Source: CAZCYE01 sp964502775
Lineage (GTDB): Bacteria; Actinomycetota; Acidimicrobiia; IMCC26256; PALSA-555
NCBI GenBank assembly: GCA_964502775.1
Contig: CAZCYE010000050.1
Location: forward strand, 1 to 11,850
Direction: 5' to 3'
DNA length: 11,850 nt
Part shown: positions 6,336-11,850 of the stretch, in pieces
How positions within the stretch are numbered: position 1 is the first letter of the stretch
How the letters are laid out: every line of letters starts with the position of its first letter
Program-made: the position numbers and the translations under genes
Notes under the pieces: generated by a model
Told to the model about the DNA's origin: nothing
The model's database searches: none
What the model saw: only the letters and a program-made list of their open reading frames with translations

Positions 6336-7708
6336 CGACTCTCGGCGTCCCGATCACGGGCCGCCGCAGCGACGCGGCGAGCGCGACCCTGTCCCAGATC
6401 GAGGGGCGCACCGTCGTCGAGTTCCGGCTCGAGGGCGGCAAGCACGTCGGTGCGATCGGACCGGCCGAGGGCCACGTGTTGGAGCGTGCGGTCCACGTGG
6501 CGATCGACCTCGGGGTGCCCGTGGTGGGCACGATCGCGTCCTCGGGCGCCGACATCACCGAGGGCGTGGGGTCGCTGCACGCCTGGGGCCGAGTGGCCCG
6601 CGCCCTCTCCGACGCGTCGGGCGTGGTGCCCATCATCCTGGTCAACATCGGGCCCGCTGTGTCGGGGCCCGCGCTCGTACTCGGTCTCGCTGACGTGGTG
6701 GTCATGACCGCCGACGCGTTCGCGTACGTGAGCGGACCCGACACCGCACGCGCCTTCACGGGCATCGACATCGATCACCGCACCCTCGGTGGTGCCGCGG
6801 TGCACGAACGCCGCAGTGGGGTCGCCTCACTGGTGGTGCCCGACGAGGACGAGGCCCGTCTCGTGGTGGCCGATCTCCTCGACTACCTCCCCGCCAACCA
6901 CCTCGAGGATCCGCCCCGTTGGGCGACGCCCGATCCCGTGGATCGGGACTGTCGCCACGCCGCGCTGGCCGTGCCGGCACGTGCCAACGCGTCGTACGAC
7001 GTGCGGGGCGTCCTCGACGACATCGTCGACGCCGGCACGCTGCTCGAGCTCAGGCCCGAGCACGCACCCAACATCGTGACCGCGCTCGGCCGACTCGACG
7101 GCCGAGCAGTCGGCATCGTGGCCAACCAGCCCTGCCAGCGGGCGGGCACGATCGACATCGAAGCCTCCCAGAAGGCCGCCCGCTTCGTGCAGTGGTGCGA
7201 CTGCTTCAACCTCCCGTTGCTCACGTTCGTGGACACTCCGGGGTTCGAGCCCGGCAAGGATCTCGAATGGCGCGGGATGATCCGCCACGGTGCTCAACTC
7301 GTGCACGCCTACGCGGCGGCCACGGTCCCGCGTCTGTGCGTGGTCATGCGCAAGGCGTACGGCGGGGCCTACATCGTGATGGACTCCAAGCGCCTGGGCA
7401 ACGACTGGTGCGCGGCCTGGCCCACCGCCGAGATCGCGGTGATGGGTGCGCCGGGCGCGGTCCAGATCCTCTACGGGAGGCAGCTCGATCGCATCGACGA
7501 CCCCGATCGGCGGACGGCCGAGCAACTCGCGCTCGAGGACGAATACGAGGCGCGCTTCTCCAACCCCCACGTGGCCGCCGAGCGCGGCTTCGTTGACGAG
7601 GTGATCGCGGCGGCCGACACTCGACGAGCGCTCGCGGCCGCTCTCGATCGCCATGTCACCAAGCAGGAGCCCCAACCCTCGCGGCGCCACACCAACACCC
7701 CGCTCTAG
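6332..7708 (+). CDS. AccD6-like acyl-CoA carboxylase carboxyltransferase subunit
   Basis: This 458-residue crotonase-fold protein resembles the beta carboxyltransferase subunit AccD6 of mycobacteria, which makes malonyl-CoA. The C-terminal half is well conserved: SYDVRGVLDDIVDA (221-234), KAARFVQWCD, DTPGFEPG (301-308), MRKAYGGAYIVM (339-350), WPTAEIAVMGAPGAVQIL and a terminal NTPL like the NIPL of the family. The N-terminal half is odd. It starts about 50 residues late relative to AccD6, the SGGAR motif reads SSGAD (70-74), and the GG of the second glycine motif reads SG (GPAVSGPAL, 107-115). The TTG start overlaps the fabF stop (TTGA) and has no strong ribosome-binding site; no in-frame alternative keeps more of the domain. 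It could be an acetyl-CoA, propionyl-CoA or non-standard carboxyltransferase; position favours malonyl-CoA supply. Confidence 0.88.
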   Translation: MTTLGVPITGRRSDAASATLSQIEGRTVVEFRLEGGKHVGAIGPAEGHVLERAVHVAIDLGVPVVGTIASSGADITEGVGSLHAWGRVARALSDASGVVPIILVNIGPAVSGPALVLGLADVVVMTADAFAYVSGPDTARAFTGIDIDHRTLGGAAVHERRSGVASLVVPDEDEARLVVADLLDYLPANHLEDPPRWATPDPVDRDCRHAALAVPARANASYDVRGVLDDIVDAGTLLELRPEHAPNIVTALGRLDGRAVGIVANQPCQRAGTIDIEASQKAARFVQWCDCFNLPLLTFVDTPGFEPGKDLEWRGMIRHGAQLVHAYAAATVPRLCVVMRKAYGGAYIVMDSKRLGNDWCAAWPTAEIAVMGAPGAVQILYGRQLDRIDDPDRRTAEQLALEDEYEARFSNPHVAAERGFVDEVIAAADTRRALAAALDRHVTKQEPQPSRRHTNTPL

Positions 7709-7729
7709 CCCGAGCCCGAGGAGGCCACG

Positions 7730-8471
<742 letters not shown>

Positions 8472-8488
<17 letters not shown>

Positions 8489-8783
8489 CCAACGCCACCC
8501 CGGTCGCTCGACGCGTCGTAGCAGTCTTCGGGTTCGCCGCGCTCGCCGGCGCGAGCTCGGTGAGCGGATCCGCAACGGCGACCTCCGCGAGACGTATCAC
8601 GCGGCGTGGACCGTGTTCTCGAGCGGGTTGGAGGCCTACCTCGTGGGCTTGGCCATCCTGGCCGCGGTCGTGGGTGCGGGCGCGGCGCTGGTGACGATCG
8701 GGCGGGCGCGGCAGGCGGGGCGGGTGGGGCGACCAGCACCCGAGCCCAACGAGCGCCTCGGCGGCGTCAGGCGAGCTCGGTGA
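8472..8783 (+). CDS. Small membrane protein, possibly frameshifted
   Basis: The frame from ATG 8472 encodes 103 residues with ELGERIRNGDLRETYHAAW, then one membrane helix (AYLVGLAILAAVVGAGAALV) and a basic tail. From about 8555 to the stop, G/C at third codon positions is near 90 percent, as in real genes here. Before that, the Arg-rich stretch in this frame has only about 65 percent. The frame starting at GTG 8485, which overlaps the fabI stop (GTGA), has about 85 percent up to 8560 and a hydrophobic start (RRVVAVFGFAALAGAS). The coding signal thus switches frame near 8550. Either a frameshift broke one gene (true start 8485), or the start at 8472 is real with an unusual N-terminus. The function is not recognised. 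The 3' end overlaps the convergent bcp gene by 17 nt. Confidence 0.45.
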
Positions 8784-9237
8784 GCGCGGCCGTGACCTTG
8801 GGCACGGTGTCCTTGGGGCTCACCTTGTAGAAGGCGGCGGCGACCTTGCCCTGGGTGTCGATGACGAACGCCGAGCGGATGATGCCCATGAACATGCGAC
8901 CGTAGAGCGTCTTCTTGCCCCACGTTCCCCACGCCGTGGCCACGGCGTGGTCCTCGTCGGCGAGCAGCGGGAACTTCAACCCGTACTTGTCGGCGAACCG
9001 CTTCTGCTTGTCGGGCGCGTCCGGGCTGATCCCGATCACCACCGCGTCGAGCGTGCGCATCAGCGGGAGCGCCTCCTGCAACTCGCACGACTGCGTAGTG
9101 CAACCGGGCGTGTTGGCCCGGGGGTAGAAGTAGACGACGACGCGCGTGCCCTTGAAGTCGGAGAGCTTGACCTTGTGGTTGTGCTGGTCGACCAGGGTGA
9201 ACGCGGGGGCCTTGGCCCCGACCTTCAGCTGCGGCAC
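8767..9237 (-). CDS. bcp: Thioredoxin-dependent peroxiredoxin, Bcp/PrxQ type
   Basis: This 156-residue cytoplasmic peroxidase should reduce hydrogen peroxide and organic, including lipid, hydroperoxides. The active site FYPRANTPGCTTQSCELQE holds the peroxidatic Cys46 and, five residues on, the resolving Cys51, the spacing of the PrxQ/Bcp class. The core GVxAPxF pattern is present as VGAKAPAFTL, and the C-terminal SAFVIDTQGKVAAAFYKVSPKDT is typical. The GTG start at 9237 has AGGAG 5 nt upstream on the minus strand, and the protein begins as the family does. It follows a small Cys-rich protein gene after 103 bp. A tandem 18-bp repeat lies in that gap. Confidence 0.93.
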   Translation of the reverse strand: MPQLKVGAKAPAFTLVDQHNHKVKLSDFKGTRVVVYFYPRANTPGCTTQSCELQEALPLMRTLDAVVIGISPDAPDKQKRFADKYGLKFPLLADEDHAVATAWGTWGKKTLYGRMFMGIIRSAFVIDTQGKVAAAFYKVSPKDTVPKVTAALTELA

Positions 9238-9266
9238 TCCTGCTCCTGTCCTGATGAAGGATGCGA

Positions 9267-9302
9267 GACGGCGGTGACACCGGCGACGGCGGTAAAGCCG
9301 GT
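9267..9302. repeat. 18-bp tandem repeat upstream of bcp
   Basis: GACGGCGGTGACACCGGC (9267-9284) and GACGGCGGTAAAGCCGGT (9285-9302) are adjacent and match at 14 of 18 positions. The first unit contains the inverted repeat CGGTG-A-CACCG, and ACCGGC (9279-9284) can pair with GCCGGT (9297-9302). The site is 30-65 nt upstream of the bcp start, a fitting place for an operator, but no known regulator site is recognised. Confidence 0.5.
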
Positions 9303-9340
9303 AGTCGAAGCATGCCGCAGGACAGCACCGGCGCGCCGAC

Positions 9341-9553
9341 TCAACGGGTCACCCGCCAGCGATCCATCATCCCCTTGACGCCAGCGTGGGGTCGGCACCG
9401 CCCCTGGATCTGGAGATGGCCGCAGTGGCGACAGATGGGCCCCTCGGGCTCCGCCCGCTGGATGAAGTCGCGCCGGGGCCACTCCGGGCAGTTGGCGCAG
9501 CAGTGCCACGTGACGAACTCGAACGCGCGCCGCTTACGGTACGGGCCTCCCAC
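9341..9553 (-). CDS. Small Cys-rich zinc-ribbon-like protein
   Basis: This 70-residue protein has not been recognised as a named family. It has a basic start (YRKRRAFEF), then WHCCANCPEWP with Cys18/19/22, and ICRHCGHLQIQGRC with Cys41/44/53. Two CxxC knuckles about 20 residues apart suggest one bound zinc. Third codon positions are nearly all G or C, which supports coding. The GTG start at 9553 follows a G-rich stretch but no canonical Shine-Dalgarno sequence. There is no membrane segment. It precedes bcp on the same strand and may share a transcript with it. A role in nucleic-acid or protein binding is only a guess. Confidence 0.7.
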   Translation of the reverse strand: MGGPYRKRRAFEFVTWHCCANCPEWPRRDFIQRAEPEGPICRHCGHLQIQGRCRPHAGVKGMMDRWRVTR

Positions 9554-9594
9554 GACGTCCCCCCCGGGCGCTCCCCCTGGCGCGCACCGACTCC

Positions 9595-9623
9595 AGGGTA
9601 CAAAGCCCTCGCGTGCCGCGAAA
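9595..9623 (-). promoter_or_regulatory. Candidate promoter for the zinc-ribbon-like gene
   Basis: On the minus strand TTTCGC (9618-9623) and TACCCT (9595-9600) are separated by 17 bp. TACCCT fits the TANNNT form of an actinobacterial -10; the -35 is weak. The transcript would start about 35 nt before the GTG at 9553. Confidence 0.3.
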
Positions 9624-9634
9624 GGCCCAATCGA

Positions 9635-9685
9635 CCTGGTTCCCGGCCCTGGTTGCAGGCCCTGGCGACCGGCCTCGCGACCGGT
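9635..9685. repeat. Degenerate 13-bp tandem repeat between anti-sigma and zinc-ribbon genes
   Basis: Units CCTGGTTCCCGGC (9635-9647), CCTGGTTGCAGGC (9648-9660) and CCTGGCGACCGGC (9661-9673) are adjacent, and a weaker fourth, CTCGCGACCGGT, follows. The array fills the middle of the 161-bp gap after the anti-sigma stop. ACCGG and CCGGT in the last two units can pair as a short stem. It could be an operator array, a transcription stop or plain slippage. Confidence 0.5.
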
Positions 9686-9714
9686 AGACCGCGTCGGATG
9701 CGGCCCCGCGCGCC

Positions 9715-10422
9715 TCAGGCGAGCACGGCCTCACACACCAGGGTGCCCGCCGCGTCCACGAGGCCCAGCCAGCTCGGACCCCGGCCGTCCCAGACGTCGC
9801 CACCATCACGTGCCGCCACCTCGACGCCGCCGCTCCAGTCGCCGTGCCCGCCGATCACCACGATCGAGCCGATCCGGTGCGTCGAGCCCGTGGGACCTCG
9901 CCACATCAGCGAGTAGCTGGCGTCGGGCACCGCGTAGTCGACGCTCACCGCCAGCTGCGGAGGAGTGCTCCGGACCACGGTCACCCGGCCCACGGTGTAC
10001 TCGCCGCCCCCGATCATCCGCGCCGTGTGCAGCTCGGGCGCCGCGACCGGCACGGAGCGTTCGGCGTCCCCGACCCCCACGACCACGACGCCGGCAGCGA
10101 TGGCGATCGCGGCCGCGCTCGCCGCCGCCAACGCGACCGTTCGCCGTCCGGCCCATCCCCCGGCCCGCCGTCCATGCGTCATCGCCCGCTGCTCGGCGCC
10201 GAGCCGAGCCAGCGCTCGCGTTCCGAATCCGGGTGGCGGTTCCACCTCACCCGCCAGGCGCGCCAGATCGTCCCCGATCGCCGCCAGCTCCTGCACGTAG
10301 GCACGGCAGGGCGTGCACACGTCGAGGTGCGCGAGCATCTCGACGCGGTCGGCGCCGTCGAGCACGCCGAGCGCCAATTCGGGTGCGAGCTCGCGAGCCT
10401 CCACGCAGGCCGGTTCGCTCAT
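9715..10422 (-). CDS. Zinc-binding anti-sigma factor, RskA-like
   Basis: This 235-residue protein should hold the upstream ECF sigma factor inactive at the membrane. The N-terminal anti-sigma domain contains the zinc motif HLDVCTPC (His32, Cys36, Cys39). A membrane helix lies at about 95-117 (VALAAASAAAIAIAAGVVVV). The outer C-terminal part has SYSLMWRGPTG and similar strands, like the RskA (anti-sigma-K) domain. The ATG at 10422 was chosen because it places the zinc domain at the usual distance from the start; the longer open frame upstream overlaps the sigma gene. The start overlaps the stop of an 8-codon micro-ORF (ATGA), so it is probably coupled to sigma translation. Such factors are typically cleaved by membrane proteolysis; the signal is unknown. 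Confidence 0.9.
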   Translation of the reverse strand: MSEPACVEARELAPELALGVLDGADRVEMLAHLDVCTPCRAYVQELAAIGDDLARLAGEVEPPPGFGTRALARLGAEQRAMTHGRRAGGWAGRRTVALAAASAAAIAIAAGVVVVGVGDAERSVPVAAPELHTARMIGGGEYTVGRVTVVRSTPPQLAVSVDYAVPDASYSLMWRGPTGSTHRIGSIVVIGGHGDWSGGVEVAARDGGDVWDGRGPSWLGLVDAAGTLVCEAVLA

Positions 10423-10445
10423 GGCCGACCGACGTTCACGTTCAT
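10419..10445 (-). CDS. Eight-codon micro-ORF bridging sigma and anti-sigma genes
   Basis: The ORF reads MNVNVGRP and stop. Its ATG overlaps the sigma stop (ATGA) and its TGA overlaps the anti-sigma ATG (ATGA). It fills the 19-nt gap exactly. The anti-sigma gene lacks a good Shine-Dalgarno sequence of its own, so reinitiation through this micro-ORF would help keep the two proteins in ratio. The sequence is unrelated to the SERPRAGYPG element. Confidence 0.35.
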   Translation of the reverse strand: MNVNVGRP

Positions 10446-11002
10446 TCGGCGCGCTCCGGGATCGCAAGGAGCACGCGCAGCCGACCCAGCGCGGCGCGGA
10501 TTCTCGTCTTGACCGTGCCCAGCGGAATCCCGTCCAGCTCGGCGATCTCGCGGGCACTCAAGCCGGCGATCCCCGAGAGCACCACTGCCCGGCGTTGCTC
10601 GGCGGGCAGCTCGGCCAACGCCGCGTGGAGCCGCGCCACCTCGTCGCCGAGCACGGCCGCGTCGTCGGGAGACAGGCCCCCGCCGGGGGGCACCAGCGCC
10701 ACCAGCGCTTCGGGCTCCACGCTCGTCGGCCGGCGCACGCGCATCGCGTCGATCGCCAGGTTCCGAGTGATGGCGAGCACCCACGTGGTGACGCTCCCTT
10801 TGCGCGCATCGAACACGGCGGCGTGACGCCAAACCCGCAACAGCGCCTCCTGGGCGACCTCCTCGGCGATGGCGGCATCGGCGGTGATCGTGATCGCGAG
10901 CCCGTAGACGCGGCGCTGGTAGCGCTCGACGAAGGCGACCGCGGCCTGGGCATCGCCCGCCGCCATGCCCTCGAGGAGCGCGTCGTCGGGAACGGACCAC
11001 AT
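10442..11002 (-). CDS. ECF-type RNA polymerase sigma factor
   Basis: This 186-residue protein has the two ECF domains. Sigma region 2 runs from FVERYQRRVYGLAITI through VAQEALLRVWRHAAVFD to WVLAITRNLAIDAMRVRR. Sigma region 4 is ALAELPAEQRRAVVLSGIAGLSAREIAELDGIPLGTVKTRIRAAL, with a clear helix-turn-helix. A Pro/Gly-rich linker joins them. Its look and its RskA-like partner place it near the SigK type of ECF factors. The ATG at 11002 puts region 2 a few residues from the start as in most ECF factors; a GTG at 11044 would add 14 residues and cannot be ruled out, as neither has a clear Shine-Dalgarno sequence. It is divergent from the cupredoxin gene, a possible target. Confidence 0.93.
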   Translation of the reverse strand: MWSVPDDALLEGMAAGDAQAAVAFVERYQRRVYGLAITITADAAIAEEVAQEALLRVWRHAAVFDARKGSVTTWVLAITRNLAIDAMRVRRPTSVEPEALVALVPPGGGLSPDDAAVLGDEVARLHAALAELPAEQRRAVVLSGIAGLSAREIAELDGIPLGTVKTRIRAALGRLRVLLAIPERAE

Positions 11003-11044
11003 CAGGGATACGGGCGGTCGGACCGTGCGGATGGCACGAGGCAC

Positions 11045-11300
11045 CGTACCGCCGAGCCTGTGGACTCATCCGGGCACCGACGCCGCCCGCCGGCAAGGCA
11101 CATCCCCTTTCCCCGTTACATCGCCACCCCCGTCAGGCACCGCCACCCGTGCGCGCAATCCGATCGGGTGCCCGGCTCGTAGTCCCATGTACGTCGACCC
11201 CCCGTCGACCGAGCACCGGAACCGGCCGGTGTTGCCCTGGTCCCACGCTCGCGGCCCGGTTACCGTGAGCACCGCTGCACCACGAACACTGGAGCCCCAC
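11045..11300. promoter_or_regulatory. Divergent sigma/cupredoxin intergenic region
   Basis: This stretch holds no convincing gene; the cupredoxin frame is open upstream to ATG 11187 but lacks protein character there. Two GTCGAC hexamers (11193-11198 and 11204-11209) flank CCCCC and could form a hairpin or operator. GGAACC at 11218-11223 resembles the -35 of many ECF promoters, with GTCCCA 16 bp on. TACCGT at 11261-11266 is an alternative vegetative -10. On the minus strand TACGGT (11043-11048) is a -10 candidate for the sigma gene. Confidence 0.4.
11218..11245 (+). promoter_or_regulatory. Candidate ECF-type promoter upstream of the cupredoxin
   Basis: GGAACC (11218-11223), a 16-bp spacer and GTCCCA (11240-11245) fit the general shape of ECF promoters (GGAAC at -35, a GTC-type -10). 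The transcript would start about 50 nt before the cupredoxin ATG. It is a short motif and could occur by chance, but its place opposite the ECF gene is suggestive. Confidence 0.3.
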
Positions 11301-11837
11301 ATGCACCGACCACTCGTCGCCCGAGTCGCCCTCGTGGCCACCGCAGGACTGCTCGTCTCCTCCGGGGTGGGAGCGGCGGTGGCCGCGGCCGCGCGCAAAC
11401 CACCGGTCGACATCAGCGGCGAGGTGAACGAGCACGGCAAGAAGAAGGCCAAGGGCGGCGAGATCGACATCAAGGCCTCCGGCGAGCTCTACTTCTCGCC
11501 GACCTATGTGAAGGTGCCCAAGGGCGTCACCAGCGTCGAGGTCAACCTCACGGGAAAGGGCACCTCCCACACGTTCACCATCGACGGCACCGACGTGGAC
11601 GTCGACCTCGATCCCGGTGACACGGCGACCGTCACCGTTCCCGTCGGCGACGGAAACCTCGTCTTCTACTGCCGAATCCACCGGAGCTTCGGGATGCAAG
11701 GCGCCTTCTTCCACAAGAAGGGCGTGACCACGTCGACGAGCGGCGGCTCCGGCAGCGACGACTCGGGCGGGTCGGGAGGCTCGGGCGGTTCCTCCGGGGA
11801 CGACTCCGGGGGCGGCGGGATCGACTACGGCTACTGA
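11301..11837 (+). CDS. Secreted cupredoxin (plastocyanin-like copper protein)
   Basis: The protein has 178 residues. A signal peptide covers about 1-31 (basic MHRPLVAR, a hydrophobic core, an AAVAAAA cleavage area). The mature part has a single cupredoxin domain with the four type 1 copper ligands visible: His90 in TSHTFTID and Cys124, His127, Met132 in YCRIHRSFGMQG (C-x2-H-x4-M). It should bind copper and transfer electrons outside the membrane. A Gly/Ser/Asp low-complexity tail (about 148-178) ends in IDYGY. There is no clear lipobox or LPxTG sorting signal. The ATG at 11301 has GGAG with 6-nt spacing and begins the signal peptide directly, so it is preferred over the in-frame ATG at 11187. 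The redox partner is unknown. Confidence 0.9.
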   Translation: MHRPLVARVALVATAGLLVSSGVGAAVAAAARKPPVDISGEVNEHGKKKAKGGEIDIKASGELYFSPTYVKVPKGVTSVEVNLTGKGTSHTFTIDGTDVDVDLDPGDTATVTVPVGDGNLVFYCRIHRSFGMQGAFFHKKGVTTSTSGGSGSDDSGGSGGSGGSSGDDSGGGGIDYGY

Positions 11838-11850
11838 CGCCGCCGGCGGT

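Noticed and set aside
8551..8786. 16-bp direct repeat as a possible attachment site
   Set aside because: The two copies flank only 204 bp with no integrase, and the second encodes the bcp C-terminus on the other strand; it is kept only as context for the frame switch.
9261..10826. 521-codon plus-strand frame over the anti-sigma/sigma genes
   Set aside because: It is Arg/Pro/Ser-rich shadow sequence; the minus strand holds the ZAS motif, membrane helix and ECF domains.
10965..11300. N-terminal extension of the cupredoxin frame
   Set aside because: The signal peptide and the GGAG ribosome-binding site place the start at 11301; the upstream part has no protein character.

Overview
The window is very GC-rich DNA with almost exclusive G/C at third codon positions and frequent GTG/TTG starts. 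It carries a type II fatty-acid synthase (FAS-II) locus with an InhA-like enoyl reductase, an AccD6-like carboxyltransferase, a DUF2510 membrane protein and a zinc-binding anti-sigma factor of RskA type. Together these point to an actinobacterium. A lineage outside the mycobacteria and streptomycetes, such as Acidimicrobiia, is my guess and is not proven by the sequence.

Layout. (1) 56-922 (+): a DUF2510 single-pass membrane protein, separated by a strong hairpin (928-952) from the convergent fabZ (962-1405, -). (2) 1406-1641: the divergent fabZ/fabD control region, holding one copy of a repeat that can encode SERPRAGYPG. (3) 1642-8488 (+): a tightly packed operon of fabD, a biotinyl-domain protein without any lysine, fabH, fabG, acpP, fabF, an accD6-like gene and fabI. 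With fabZ next door it covers malonyl transfer, initiation, condensation, both reductions and dehydration. Biotin carboxylase and holo-ACP synthase are not in the window. (4) 8472-8783 (+): a small membrane ORF whose coding signal changes frame near 8550. (5) Minus strand: a Bcp-type peroxiredoxin (8767-9237), a small Cys-rich zinc-ribbon-like protein (9341-9553), and an ECF sigma factor (10442-11002) followed by its anti-sigma factor (9715-10422). (6) 11301-11837 (+): a secreted cupredoxin, divergent from the sigma factor.

The most unusual signal is a way of joining neighbouring genes. Where genes in an operon do not overlap directly, the gap is often an open micro-ORF whose start overlaps the upstream stop and whose stop overlaps the downstream start (ATGA/GTGA at each end). 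This holds for fabH-fabG (two micro-ORFs in series, made of a repeated element), acpP-fabF (an apparent internal-deletion form of the same element) and sigma-anti-sigma. The junction before fabH shows it at the downstream end only. The repeated element also carries two perfect hairpins and ends in a Shine-Dalgarno sequence 8 nt before the next start. I infer a mobile or duplicated intergenic element that keeps translational coupling intact.

The second notable point is carboxyl transfer. The biotinyl-like protein cannot be biotinylated, and the AccD6-like subunit has altered N-terminal glycine motifs and a short N-terminus. No RNA genes, CRISPR arrays, insertion sequences or attachment sites were seen.
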